In this document: positions 33,384-41,732 of the stretch, piece after piece
How the letters are laid out: each line of letters starts with the position of its first letter
Numbering within the stretch: position 1 is the first letter of the stretch
Origin: Bacillota bacterium
GTDB lineage: Bacteria; Bacillota; Bacilli; Paenibacillales; NBRC-103111
Direction of reading: 5' to 3'
DNA length: 64,000 nt
NCBI GenBank assembly: GCA_023386955.1
Contig: JAEWIS010000023.1
Span: 310,001 to 374,000, forward strand
The notes under the pieces: model-generated
Database searches by the model: none
Told to the model about the DNA's origin: nothing
What the model saw: the letters and a program-made list of their open reading frames with translations, nothing else
Position numbers and translations under genes: made by a program

Positions 33384-33475
33384 GACTGCCGCAAGACCTT
33401 GGGTTATGTGGTCGACGATTGGAAACTTTTTAACAAACGGTTGAATGGTCAAATTTCATTTTGTAGGTGAATCCA

Positions 33476-33964
33476 ATGAAGAAAAAATTGATAATTATTA
33501 ATGGCGTACCAGGAGTTGGAAAAAGCACAGTTAGTAAAGAGCTGCATAAATCTCTTCCAAAGTCAGTTTGGCTTGATGGTGATTGGTGCTGGATGATGAA
33601 TCCTTGGATGATTACAGAAGAGAATATAAGGATGGTGGAGCGTAATATCATTTATTTACTGCGTAGTTATTTCAGTAATTCGAATTTTGATTATATTGTA
33701 TTGAGTTGGGTCCTGCATCGAGAAGAAATCACAAAAAGGATTCTTGAGGGCATTCAAGATTTTGAATATGAGCTTACAAGAATAACATTAACTTGCACCC
33801 ATGAATCCTTAAGAGAACGGATGTTACTGGATAACCGAACGCAGGAACAATTCGAAGCAAGCAGCCGTAGGCAAAGACTATATGAGGACATGGAGACATT
33901 CAAAATAGATACGTCTAACATTAGTCTCGAGGAGACTATAAAAAGAATTATACAAGAATTATAG
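33476..33964 (+). CDS. P-loop nucleoside kinase-like protein
   Basis: A 162-residue protein with Walker A GVPGVGKST at residues 9-17 and LDGDWCWMMNP after it, a layout like small-molecule kinases and chloramphenicol-phosphotransferase-like AAA_18 proteins. The Arg-rich DNRTQEQFEASSRRQRLYED near residue 120 is the likely lid. I start at 33476 behind TAGGTGA. It is an intact relative of the pseudogene at 31026. Substrate unknown. Confidence 0.78.
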   Translation: MKKKLIIINGVPGVGKSTVSKELHKSLPKSVWLDGDWCWMMNPWMITEENIRMVERNIIYLLRSYFSNSNFDYIVLSWVLHREEITKRILEGIQDFEYELTRITLTCTHESLRERMLLDNRTQEQFEASSRRQRLYEDMETFKIDTSNISLEETIKRIIQEL

Positions 33965-34089
33965 TGTAAAAAACCGAACAAACATTCTATTAATTTATGG
34001 ATGGATATGGTAGACTAGGATTAATGTAGTGAGGTAGTTGATGGTAACTTTGTATAAATATTCGAAGGTGTAAGGTAGGTGATTCGGAG

Positions 34090-34515
34090 ATGCATGTTCA
34101 TTTTTATGAATTAAATAGTATTGATGATAGCAAGTTGAAATATGCAGTTATCCTAACCAGATATAATAATGAGTGGATTTATGTGAGGCATAAGGACAGA
34201 CAAACCTGGGAGATTCCTGGAGGAAGAAGAGAACAAAACGAATCAATTGAAGAAACTGCAAGGCGTGAGCTCTATGAAGAAACAGGTGCGAAGACTTTTG
34301 AGTTAAATCCCTTGTTAATATATTCTGTTACACACGATAGTGGTGAAGAATCCTATGGAGGTTTATTTTACTCGGAAGTAACGGAGCTTGGTTCTTTGCC
34401 TCTTGAAAGTGAGATTGGACAAGTTAGCTGTATGAAGGAGTTACCGAGTAACTTGACCTATCCCTCCATACAACCACAATTATTGGATAAAGGTTTAAAA
34501 AAGCTCTGTTTATGA
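34090..34515 (+). CDS. NUDIX hydrolase
   Basis: A 141-residue protein. The NUDIX box, GGRREQNESIEETARRELYE then ETG, spans residues about 45-67 with all catalytic glutamates. WEIPGG just before it is typical of MutT-like enzymes. The substrate could be an oxidised nucleotide, but this is not decided by sequence. The ATG follows GTGATTCGGAG. Confidence 0.88.
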   Translation: MHVHFYELNSIDDSKLKYAVILTRYNNEWIYVRHKDRQTWEIPGGRREQNESIEETARRELYEETGAKTFELNPLLIYSVTHDSGEESYGGLFYSEVTELGSLPLESEIGQVSCMKELPSNLTYPSIQPQLLDKGLKKLCL

Positions 34516-34563
34516 GAAGATCGAGATACTCAATCTAACATGAACTACAAGAAATGAGGATGA

Positions 34564-35043
34564 ATGGTGAGCTATAAATCTATTTTGATAGACCAAATCA
34601 CTGCATGTTACAACGATAAGAGCTGGTTTTTACCTCTCAAAGAAATACTAGCGGAATTAACGGCGGAGCAAGCTGCAGCAGAAAATGAATGCAAACAATC
34701 GATTTGGAAAATCGTGAATCATCTTCATTTTTGGAATGAGAAATGGCTGAAGAGATTTAAACTTGAACGTATCGAGATTGTTAATTTAGATAACGAAGAA
34801 ACTTTTTACTTGAATCCTCATGGCATTAATGAATATGAGTGGGGAGAAACTTTAATCAAGCTTGAGGCGGTATATGAAAGCTGGATAAAGGTACTCCAGG
34901 ATTGTGAAGATTCTAAACTTATTACAACTATACCTACATATTTCAATGCTCCATGGTGGGGAGTGGTATCCAATTTATGCACCCATAATGCCTATCACAT
35001 TGGTCAAATCATGTTACTCAAGAAGCAAATGTTAGATAAATAA
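34564..35043 (+). CDS. DinB/YfiT-family metal-binding protein
   Basis: A 159-residue four-helix-bundle protein. The three metal-binding histidines are in IVNHLHFWNEKW (about residue 53) and in THNAYHIGQIMLL (about residues 140 and 144). Some members are bacillithiol-dependent transferases; many have unknown substrates. It is the second possible thiol-transferase-type enzyme in the array, after FosB. The ATG follows AAATGAGGATGA. Confidence 0.85.
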   Translation: MVSYKSILIDQITACYNDKSWFLPLKEILAELTAEQAAAENECKQSIWKIVNHLHFWNEKWLKRFKLERIEIVNLDNEETFYLNPHGINEYEWGETLIKLEAVYESWIKVLQDCEDSKLITTIPTYFNAPWWGVVSNLCTHNAYHIGQIMLLKKQMLDK

Positions 35044-35082
35044 CAATGATCTTAAAGGTTTATTCCGAAAGGATGTGATTGA

Positions 35083-35589
35083 TTGGAAACAAGATTACGG
35101 GAGGATCAATATGATCTAACCCCCTTGGGTAAATCCGGATTGGGTGGATGGCTTATTTTCATTCAGCTTGGTCTTATACTTACATTATTATTAGCATTAG
35201 TGAATTTGTTCAGCTATTCTATCCCATCTTTTTATTCGGAGACTTGGACCGCGTTAACCTCGAAAGATTCATTACAATATCATCACTTATGGGCACCTAC
35301 GATCCTATTCGAATTTCTTATGAACATCGGTATCATTCTATTTTCTGCTTACATTATAGTCCGTTTCTATCAGCGGAAAATGATCGTGCCCCAATTAATA
35401 ATAGTCTTTTATAGCGCAAGTTTATTGATTTCTGTGTTCGAATATATATTGATGCTCCAAATTCCCGATTGGAGGGAAATAGATGACGGAAGCTTGGCTA
35501 AGGATATTGCTAAAGGAACTTTCACATGTTTGATATGGATACCCTATTTCTTAAGATCCGTGAGGGTTAAGAATACGTTTGTTAAGTAG
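35083..35589 (+). CDS. DUF2569-like membrane protein
   Basis: A 168-residue protein. It has GLGGWLIFIQLGLILTLLLA near residue 20, the start typical of DUF2569, and four hydrophobic segments (about residues 22-44, 66-92, 100-124 and 146-160). TTG start behind AAAGGATG. Function unknown in the family. Another frame (35148-35414) is a shadow. Confidence 0.68.
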   Translation: METRLREDQYDLTPLGKSGLGGWLIFIQLGLILTLLLALVNLFSYSIPSFYSETWTALTSKDSLQYHHLWAPTILFEFLMNIGIILFSAYIIVRFYQRKMIVPQLIIVFYSASLLISVFEYILMLQIPDWREIDDGSLAKDIAKGTFTCLIWIPYFLRSVRVKNTFVK

Positions 35590-35673
35590 AGAAGGCTATC
35601 CAGAATCTTTTCAATTGCTTTTTGTACCAATGGAAGTAATTACGTTTAAGTGATGCGGGCAAAAGGAGACTCA

Positions 35674-36144
35674 ATGGAGATTAGTGTGGATTATATTCTC
35701 GTTAGCAGGCAGAATTCTAATCATTGCGAAGAGTTTTTGAATTTAGGTTATGCATATATGAAAGAAGCAGCACCCGATAAGTCCTTGGAGATACATAACA
35801 AGTTCCTTAACAGTATCCTGAATCGGCAAAATGAAACGGAACGATGGTTAGTTGGGATAAAGGTCAATGCCCATATGATTGGGTTTGCTCATTTTAAAGT
35901 GGATCGTAGTGAGCGTGTGGGATGGGGATATATAATGGAATTTTATATTATCCCAGACTTTAGAAAAAAGGGTCTCGGCAGAATGCTGTACGGATTTATA
36001 AATGAAGAGTTTACAAGGTGCGGTATTGATAAGTTGTGGTTAACTGCCAATCAGGAAAATGGTGAGCCCTTTTGGTTTTCATTAGGGTTCGTGGATACGG
36101 GAGAAACCGAAAATGGAATGAAGATATTACACATTCTGATCTAA
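35674..36144 (+). CDS. GNAT-family acetyltransferase
   Basis: A 156-residue GNAT protein. IMEFYIIPDFRKKGLGRMLY near residue 87 has the R-K-K-G-L-G acetyl-CoA loop, and LTANQENGEPFWFSLGFVDT closes the fold. I start at 35674 because AAAAGGAG precedes it; the longer frame has no ribosome site. Substrate unknown. Confidence 0.85.
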   Translation: MEISVDYILVSRQNSNHCEEFLNLGYAYMKEAAPDKSLEIHNKFLNSILNRQNETERWLVGIKVNAHMIGFAHFKVDRSERVGWGYIMEFYIIPDFRKKGLGRMLYGFINEEFTRCGIDKLWLTANQENGEPFWFSLGFVDTGETENGMKILHILI

Positions 36145-36159
36145 ATGGAGCGGATGTAA

Positions 36160-36654
36160 GTGGGATTCAAAGCGGTTATTTTGGTGGTGGAGGATGTTAG
36201 GAGATCCAGAATGCTGTATGAAGGTTTGTTGGGATGCAGGGTAGAGGCAGACTTTGGCATTTATAATGTTGGCTTTGAAGACGGTTTTGCACTTTATAAA
36301 AAATCGTTTTTTGCTGAACTCATCGATCATGATGAAATTGTATCCAAAGCACACAATTTGGCTGTATATTTTGAATTTGATGATATCCATACGCTGCGGG
36401 ATACGATTATCGCCAATGGTTTTGAGCTTGTGCATGATATCAAGGAACAGCCTTGGGGACAAAAGGTTTTGCGGTTCTACGACTATGATCATCATATCGT
36501 GGAGATTGCAGAAAATATGAATCAGGCACTGGTTAACATGTATCAATCCGGCATGACCGAATCCATTATTGCACACAAGACAGGCTATACAGAGGATGAG
36601 GTCAGAAGAATTTTGAACAGTCAGATGGAAACGGAAAAGCAGGAATTGACTTGA
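36160..36654 (+). CDS. VOC-family protein with a C-terminal extension
   Basis: A 164-residue protein. FKAVILVVEDVRRSRMLYEG and LGCRVEADFG begin a vicinal-oxygen-chelate fold, and RFYDYDHHIVEIAE ends it near residue 118 with the expected metal Glu. The last 45 residues (MYQSGMTESIIAHKTGYTED) look like a small helix-turn-helix or ribosome-like module. GTG start, 16 bases after the GNAT gene. Enzyme activity unknown. Confidence 0.78.
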   Translation: MGFKAVILVVEDVRRSRMLYEGLLGCRVEADFGIYNVGFEDGFALYKKSFFAELIDHDEIVSKAHNLAVYFEFDDIHTLRDTIIANGFELVHDIKEQPWGQKVLRFYDYDHHIVEIAENMNQALVNMYQSGMTESIIAHKTGYTEDEVRRILNSQMETEKQELT

Positions 36655-36781
36655 TTGATCACGGAAATCCGGGATAACAGAAGTGGTACCTGCATACAAA
36701 AAAACCATCGATCATCATATGACCCATGGATGCGTATGCCTATTTTTTTCAAGACCTTATTCAACATCATAACAAATCGCT

Positions 36782-36805
36782 AAGTATAAGTCTATACTTT
36801 TTTTG
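36782..36805 (+). terminator. Small hairpin with T-run
   Basis: AAGTATA pairs with TATACTT and is followed by a run of Ts. It would end transcription from the array side before the radical SAM gene. Confidence 0.5.
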
Positions 36806-36813
36806 GGAATTCA

Positions 36814-36853
36814 TTTACCATCTTGGTATTAACCCAAACAGGGAGATGGTAAA
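36814..36853 (+). promoter_or_regulatory. Leader hairpin touching the start codon of the radical SAM gene
   Basis: TTTACCATCT pairs perfectly (10 bp) with AGATGGTAAA, whose last base is next to the ATG at 36854. Inside it TTGG can pair with CCAA. Part of the GGGAG ribosome site is in the stem, so folding should lower translation. It could equally be an operator. Confidence 0.5.
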
Positions 36854-37627
36854 ATGATTAAAGAAATCTGTGTCAACCATGCAGTTACTTACGAGTATCC
36901 CCCGGACGGAGGAACCATCCCGATTATTGACCCATATGATGGATGTTCGGTAGGCTGTCCATATTGCTTCCAGCTGGAGGATGAAAATTGGAATCTCGAC
37001 TTGAAGGTGAAGCTTAATATTGCAGAAGTCCTGCAGCAAGAGCTAAGCTCCTGGAATAAAACGGAGCCGGTGTATATCGGCAGTAAATGTGATCCATACA
37101 TGGGGATAGAACGGAAATATGAGTTGACGAGAAAATGCTTAATGGAAATCCATAAGCTCAAGCTGAAATGTATGATGACTACAAAATCAAGTTCAAGGCT
37201 TATAATTAGGGATCTTGATATCATCCAGGCAATGGGAGATCAATTTACTTTGCTGTTGGGGCTGTCTAATCTCAATCAGCTAACTGATGTTGATGATTTT
37301 GCACTCCTAGGCAATATACAAACTGCCAACGAATTGCATCGAATGGGGATTCAAGTATGGGTGTTTATCACCCCGGTCCTGCCTGGAATAACAGATGTAG
37401 ATGCAATGATTCACGCGTTGGATGATGATATTCCGGTGTTTTTAGATAAGGTTAGAATCAAACCCGGCACGAGGCCTGCCCTGGCATTAGAATCGTATAT
37501 CGGACGTCGTTACCCTCATTTGGTAACCACATACCATGATATTATTTATAACGGTAGAGATATTTATTATGAGAGCATGAAAGAAAAGTGGAGTAAACAT
37601 AAGAGAATCCGCTTTGTTTTTGAATAA
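36854..37627 (+). CDS. SPL-like radical SAM protein
   Basis: A 257-residue radical SAM protein. The cluster motif is YDGCSVGCPYCF (C-x3-C-x2-C) at about residues 29-40. IGSKCDPYMGIERKYELTRK follows, as in spore-photoproduct-lyase-like and SPL-family radical SAM proteins that often have unknown substrates. Shorter than true SplB (about 340 residues), so not that enzyme. It is preceded by a hairpin that may control its translation. Confidence 0.82.
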   Translation: MIKEICVNHAVTYEYPPDGGTIPIIDPYDGCSVGCPYCFQLEDENWNLDLKVKLNIAEVLQQELSSWNKTEPVYIGSKCDPYMGIERKYELTRKCLMEIHKLKLKCMMTTKSSSRLIIRDLDIIQAMGDQFTLLLGLSNLNQLTDVDDFALLGNIQTANELHRMGIQVWVFITPVLPGITDVDAMIHALDDDIPVFLDKVRIKPGTRPALALESYIGRRYPHLVTTYHDIIYNGRDIYYESMKEKWSKHKRIRFVFE

Positions 37628-37647
37628 CGAAATAATGGGAGTGATGA

Positions 37648-37869
37648 ATGGTGAATGAATCCCCAAAACCTCAAGCGGCCATAACGGATCTACCAGGAAA
37701 TATTGGCAAACCGGCTATGCGTGCACTCACCAATGCCGGTTACCATCATCTCGAACAATTTACAAAGATTAGAGAAGCCGAAATTCTCAAATTACATGGG
37801 ATGGGACCAAAAGCCCTCGAAAGAATTCGACAAGCCCTCGAAGAGAAAGGCCTGTCATTTGGGGACTAA
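37648..37869 (+). CDS. Small helix-hairpin-helix DNA-binding-like protein
   Basis: A 73-residue protein with LPGNIGKPAMRALTNAGYHH and LKLHGMGPKALERIRQALEE, two G-x-G hairpins of the HhH type. It resembles the RNA polymerase alpha C-terminal domain fold. Preceded by GGGAGTGATGA and 20 bases after the radical SAM gene, so probably co-transcribed. May bind DNA; the target is unknown. Confidence 0.78.
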   Translation: MVNESPKPQAAITDLPGNIGKPAMRALTNAGYHHLEQFTKIREAEILKLHGMGPKALERIRQALEEKGLSFGD

Positions 37870-37901
37870 ATACTATGATGCGAGCAGAGGAGGACTTTAA
37901 A

Positions 37902-38306
37902 ATGGATAAAATGATTGAATATGGTTTTGTGTGTGAAAGTAAGGATGAAAAGGCACTCATGAGTGCGTTGCAAAGCTTTATGGAACCTTTAAATAGAACT
38001 TTCTCAAAAAATAAGAACAAAAGCATGTTGGAATCAAGACTTCCCTATGTGTATAAGCATTTTTACGGGAACTTAAACAAAGAAAAACAAGTTTATTTAG
38101 AGGTGTATCCCAACAAAGATTTAGAAGGGAAATATAAGTTTTCGAATGAGGATGTTGGTTGGATTCTTTTTGCTAGTCTCAACGATGAAAAACCACCTTA
38201 TCATGTAGCAATCGAAGAGCAAGAGAAGTATCTCCATGATATTCTAGCTTCATCAGGCTTTGAGTATGTAAAATTATATGAGTACAAAGATGGTGAGGAG
38301 AGATGA
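37902..38306 (+). CDS. Unrecognised soluble protein
   Basis: A 134-residue acidic protein with no motif I recognise. GAGGAGG is 8-10 bases before the ATG at 37902, better than the ATG at 37875. The YVYKHFYGNLNKEKQVYLEV stretch is strand-rich. It follows the HhH gene by 32 bases. Confidence 0.65.
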   Translation: MDKMIEYGFVCESKDEKALMSALQSFMEPLNRTFSKNKNKSMLESRLPYVYKHFYGNLNKEKQVYLEVYPNKDLEGKYKFSNEDVGWILFASLNDEKPPYHVAIEEQEKYLHDILASSGFEYVKLYEYKDGEER

Positions 38307-38342
38307 AGCTTTACATGGACATGCAAGATTGGGGTAATATAG

Positions 38343-38717
38343 ATGGTTAATAAAGTAATGAAAGTCCTGGTATCTACAATTCTAATTGTAATTGTTGTAG
38401 GATGTGCTAAAGACAATGAAGAGGGCCCTATTGAAACCGCTATTAAATTGAAGCAATCCATTTCTTTAAATAGTTATGAAAAATTCCAATCTTTATTTTT
38501 TGAACAGCGAAAGTCAAAAGCCACAAAAGAATTATTTAATCAACTTAGGGAACTTGATGATTCTAAGGCAGACTATAAATCATATTCGCTTGTTACGTTA
38601 GGAAACGGACAAATGATATTGGTCAACCACGCACCTGGTGGGGATTACCAAATCCAGGATGTGATTATTGTTTCTGATGAAATGAAACCATTACTAGAAA
38701 AAATGATAAATCCTTAA
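38343..38717 (+). CDS. Small lipoprotein
   Basis: A 124-residue protein. Signal peptide with hydrophobic VLVSTILIVIVVGC and lipobox VVGC at about residues 18-21, followed by a charged region, KDNEEG. The mature part is similar in size and style to the lipoprotein at 32934. A terminator follows at 38755. Function unknown. Confidence 0.68.
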   Translation: MVNKVMKVLVSTILIVIVVGCAKDNEEGPIETAIKLKQSISLNSYEKFQSLFFEQRKSKATKELFNQLRELDDSKADYKSYSLVTLGNGQMILVNHAPGGDYQIQDVIIVSDEMKPLLEKMINP

Positions 38718-38754
38718 ACCATGTGGCTGGAGTTTAAAATTTCGAAAAGATATT

Positions 38755-38794
38755 GCCCTTCCATAAAACCCATTGGGAAACGAAAGGGCTTTTT
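38755..38794 (+). terminator. Rho-independent terminator
   Basis: GCCCTT pairs with AAGGGC around a 23-base loop that contains a second small CCCATTGGG hairpin; TTTTTG follows. Confidence 0.65.
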
Positions 38795-38921
38795 GTCATG
38801 AGTTGGATTATCAGGTTGCAGCGTTTTTTATATGCAGAAATTGGATTCTCTTGTATACTTGAGGGAAAGATTGTTAAGTTAAGTTGCAGGTATTTTGATT
38901 GTGGATAAAGGAGGGCTGCTC

Positions 38922-39317
38922 TTGTTTCAGTATGAAGCGATAGACGAGGAATGGTTGGAAAAGCTGCGGACTTTCCAGTTCCGTAAACCGTTGGAGGACG
39001 GATTGCCTCCCATGCAGCATTGGCATGTGAATCATAACAAGCAGCAAGCTTTATATTATATTGGTTGGGTTTCCAACTCCATATTGAGAAGAAACGGCGA
39101 GGCCATGTATGAATTTGCCTTCTTTGTAAAGGACCAATGTGTACGTGTCACTGCCTACATATTTCCGGACACTTCCGAGAACAGATGGAACCCGGCCAAT
39201 AAACTGAGCTTTGATGATGTTTCCTATATCGGACTAACCCGCGAAGAGGCGGAAACGGATATACAGGAAGCCATAACAGCCTATCTGACAAATCCATGGG
39301 GAAAAAGGCAATCCTAA
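38922..39317 (+). CDS. Unrecognised soluble protein
   Basis: A 131-residue protein. I start it at the TTG at 38922 because AAAGGAGGG stands 7 bases upstream; the frame is open for 27 bases more. Aromatic-rich (QHWHVNHNKQQALYYIGW). No recognised family. It follows a terminator, so it likely has its own promoter. Confidence 0.65.
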   Translation: MFQYEAIDEEWLEKLRTFQFRKPLEDGLPPMQHWHVNHNKQQALYYIGWVSNSILRRNGEAMYEFAFFVKDQCVRVTAYIFPDTSENRWNPANKLSFDDVSYIGLTREEAETDIQEAITAYLTNPWGKRQS

Positions 39318-39357
39318 TGTGAAGTCGAACGTATTACATGAACAGAAGGAGCCTTGT

Positions 39358-39602
39358 ATGGGTAAAATTCTTAATGAAATATTTGTTAAAACTAATTCGT
39401 ATGATTTATGGTGGGGGATTTATGGGCTTGCTCTCATTATGGCTTTGATAATCCGTCGAGTGATGAATTTTTTGAGCTTCCATATTTCAATGGGCCTATT
39501 GAAGTGGAATTCACTGATGACTTAATTCATAACATGATGACAAAGCTATCAAAAACCAAAGAAGAAGTTATAAAAATACTAAATATGTCAACTAGTAAAT
39601 GA
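39358..39602 (+). pseudogene. Frameshifted small protein
   Basis: AAGGAGCC precedes the ATG at 39358. The first frame reads MGKILNEIFVKTNSYDLWWG and the second continues from near 39435 with CSHYGFDNPSSDEFFELPYF to LNMSTSK. Joined, they give one acidic protein of about 80 residues; a single-base change in GCTTGCTCTC separates them. It looks like a CdiI-type immunity protein, a weak impression. Confidence 0.6.
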
Positions 39603-39739
39603 AGGTACTAATAGTATATTTCCATAGGGTGAATACATGGATGGCTACCTTATTTTGCCGCGGGGTTTTTGTTTTTAAAAAAGCTTTTGCGCTGATAAGT
39701 CGCGCCATTCATTTCAAAATTTTTTTGGAATTAGGTGGC

Positions 39740-40087
39740 ATGATGAAGTTTATACATGACAATTTTTCATGTGATGTAGATGTTTTTTGCAAAGAGCAAG
39801 AATATATGTTTCGATTTTATGATGGTTTCAAGGAACAGACAGAAAAGGAGATTATAAACTTAGTAATTGTGGATCCTGGATATGGATATCTTTTTCTTAA
39901 GATAAAAGGCGATTCGGCTTTATTAGGTGGATACTTGGATGAAACTGTTTTTCATTCGGATGAAATGATTGAAGCTGCAATTCATTTTTTGGAAACTTAC
40001 ATCAAAGAAGCGAAAAACTTATATATCCCTTATCATGTAGCGCGAGTTAGGCGAACTAGTTTTTTGGAGTACAACGGTGAGTACTAA
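39740..40087 (+). CDS. Unrecognised soluble protein
   Basis: A 115-residue acidic protein. I start at 39740, just after TTAGGTGG; the frame extends up to 39599 but the added part has no ribosome site and overlaps the previous stop. Alternating strands (MFRFYDGF, YGYLFLKI). No recognised family. Its stop lies 10 bases before the start of the next gene. Confidence 0.55.
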   Translation: MMKFIHDNFSCDVDVFCKEQEYMFRFYDGFKEQTEKEIINLVIVDPGYGYLFLKIKGDSALLGGYLDETVFHSDEMIEAAIHFLETYIKEAKNLYIPYHVARVRRTSFLEYNGEY

Positions 40088-40097
40088 GGAGGTAACC

Positions 40098-40715
40098 ATG
40101 AAGCTGATTGACCTGACTCATATGCTTCAGGATCGGATTCCGGTTTATCCTGGAGATTCGGAGATGAATTTAAGGCAAACGAAACATCTGGAAGCCGACG
40201 GATTTGTCAATCATGAGTTAACGATCAATATGCATACCGGTACGCATATTGATGGGCCGATGCACCTGACAAGTTCTAATTTATACTTAAGTGATTTTCC
40301 GTTAGATTCGTTTATGGGTAAAGGGATTGTGTTGGATGTATCGGGAATGCAAACCATTCAGTACCTTGAAGCCTACGAAGAATTGATAAGCGAAGGCACA
40401 ATCGTAATCCTGTATACAGGGCATAGTCAATACTTTGGACAAGAACTGTATTTTGAACAACATCCTGTTCTCTCTAGAGAGTTTGCGGAGCTGCTCGTAC
40501 GAAAGAAGATAAAAATGATCGGATTAGACACACCTTCCCCGGATGAATATCCCTTCGAAGTCCATAAGCTTCTATTTGAGAATGGCATCTTCATTGCGGA
40601 AAACCTTACTAATCTTGAACAGCTATTGGACTTGGCCGCCTTCGAGATCATAGCCTTGCCGCTGTTCATTAAAGCGGATTCCGCTGTTGCACGCATTGTT
40701 GCGCGAGCAGAATAG
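40098..40715 (+). CDS. Cyclase / kynurenine formamidase-like metal hydrolase
   Basis: A 205-residue protein of the putative cyclase family. The metal motif is NMHTGTHIDGPMH (H-x-G-T-H-x-D-x-P-x-H), at about residues 43-55, and a downstream GLDTPSPDEYP is also typical. Members hydrolyse amides such as N-formylkynurenine; the substrate here is not decided. AAGGAGG stands 8 bases before the ATG at 40098; the longer frame overlaps the previous gene. Confidence 0.83.
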   Translation: MKLIDLTHMLQDRIPVYPGDSEMNLRQTKHLEADGFVNHELTINMHTGTHIDGPMHLTSSNLYLSDFPLDSFMGKGIVLDVSGMQTIQYLEAYEELISEGTIVILYTGHSQYFGQELYFEQHPVLSREFAELLVRKKIKMIGLDTPSPDEYPFEVHKLLFENGIFIAENLTNLEQLLDLAAFEIIALPLFIKADSAVARIVARAE

Positions 40716-40738
40716 CAAATACTTATTAGGAGGTTCCG

Positions 40739-40927
40739 ATGACCTTGAGCGGATTTGGTTCGATGGGTTTATTCATTTCCTTACTGTTTATTATTGTTGT
40801 GTTTGCCGTCATTTCATTTGTCATCCGGTACTCCATCGATAATTCAAGACTCACCAAAGAAATCATATTCATGAGGAAAGAGCTGGAGGAGCTCAGGAAT
40901 GAGTTGAAGGGAAACAAGGAGATTTAA
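40739..40927 (+). CDS. Small membrane protein with a coiled-coil tail
   Basis: A 62-residue protein with one hydrophobic segment (about residues 8-30, LFISLLFIIVVFAVISFVI) and a charged heptad tail (MRKELEELRNELKG). AGGAGG is 7 bases before the ATG, and it is 23 bases after the cyclase gene, so co-transcribed. Function unknown. Confidence 0.68.
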   Translation: MTLSGFGSMGLFISLLFIIVVFAVISFVIRYSIDNSRLTKEIIFMRKELEELRNELKGNKEI

Positions 40928-41267
40928 CTAAGTAAGGTTGTTGAAGAACGACCAGGCAATGCCGGCCCTGTGAATTGTAACGGCGGTGGGAGCCCTTATT
41001 TCGGCCAAAATACCCCTTCAAAATATCTAACGGCGGCCACAGCCGTTATTTGCATCATTTTGCCCGTTGGAAGCTCTCATTTAACCTAATAACGTCTCCT
41101 GCTTCCGTTAGATTTTGAAAACACCTGTTTTGAGGCAAATAGCGTTTCTCACCGCCGTTAGGCACCCAGCTACCCGCTCGCCTGCGGATTAAAGCGTATG
41201 AAGGTTGAGGAATGAGGAAATACAACTCTGCGAATGCTGTTATTTTGTGAAAAGGGAGGTTTACCGT
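40928..41267. repeat. Intergenic Paenibacillus-type repeats, gene-free
   Basis: Several copies of a short module with TAACGGCGG on one side and CCGTTA on the other (near 40979, 41029, 41047, 41106, 41153), separated by stretches such as GCCAAAATACCCC. No gene fits. Such TAACGGCGG/CCGTTA arrays look like the dispersed non-coding repeats of Paenibacillus genomes. They mark the edge between the cassette zone and the core zone. Confidence 0.55.
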
Positions 41268-41681
41268 ATGAAAAGCATAAAGCCAGGCCGTGGACCATCT
41301 GCGATGGGGGCTGTTGGAAGTGTTGCTGTTGGGTTGTTTGGTGTCTTCTGGACCATCAGTGCGGCTAGTATGGGGGCCCCTATCTTTTTTGTGTTTTTTG
41401 GGATTGTTTTTATTGGTTTGGCCATTATGCAGGGGATTTATCACTTCAAGAATGCTACGGGCCAAAACCGGATGTCGGTCTTTGATATCACGGACCATCG
41501 GGAGGAACCTGATCCGCTAAATCAGTTTGTGAATCAACGCAATAGAAACAATCCTGCTATTTCTGAAACCGATCCTGCAAGGAAAGAAGGCCAGTTTGAA
41601 TATTGTCCGTATTGCGGGAACAAGGTGATGGAAGAAACCTACCGGTTCTGCCCAAAGTGTGGTAAAGAAATTCGAAGTTAA
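41268..41681 (+). CDS. Membrane protein with a zinc-ribbon tail
   Basis: A 137-residue protein with two hydrophobic segments (about residues 12-34 and 38-58) and a C-terminal zinc ribbon YCPYCGNKV...FCPKCGKE. AAAGGGAGG precedes the ATG at 41268; a longer frame has no such site. The ribbon is probably cytoplasmic. Function unknown. It is the first gene with clearly GC-richer codon use. Confidence 0.75.
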   Translation: MKSIKPGRGPSAMGAVGSVAVGLFGVFWTISAASMGAPIFFVFFGIVFIGLAIMQGIYHFKNATGQNRMSVFDITDHREEPDPLNQFVNQRNRNNPAISETDPARKEGQFEYCPYCGNKVMEETYRFCPKCGKEIRS

Positions 41682-41732
41682 TGTGGTATAATGGGGTACT
41701 TGAACGTAACAACCGCAAACCGGAGGCGCGAT

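Larger units (their letters stand above)
13220..40930 (+). mobile_element. Integron-like element: paired recombinases plus cassette array
   Basis: Two tandem tyrosine recombinase genes face away from an array whose genes read away from them, the geometry of an integron. Structured repeats of about 155 bp separate the cassettes. Cassette ends are complementary across each cassette, not across each repeat. Intact sites span 15368-22020, degenerate sites reach 26260 and fragments reach 32044. The right boundary near 40930 is inference, set where cassette-type AT-rich genes give way to GC-richer core genes. The element is not a classical IntI integron: the sites are bigger and branched, and there are two recombinases. 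Confidence 0.7.

Noticed and set aside
36854..37627. Spore photoproduct lyase (splB)
   Set aside because: About 80 residues too short for SplB. Only the radical SAM core resembles the family.
39599..39739. N-terminal extension of the gene at 39740
   Set aside because: No ribosome site, overlap with the previous stop, and unlikely composition.
41055..41498. 147-residue minus-strand frame
   Set aside because: It runs over the short repeats and opposite the zinc-ribbon gene, with no supporting signals.
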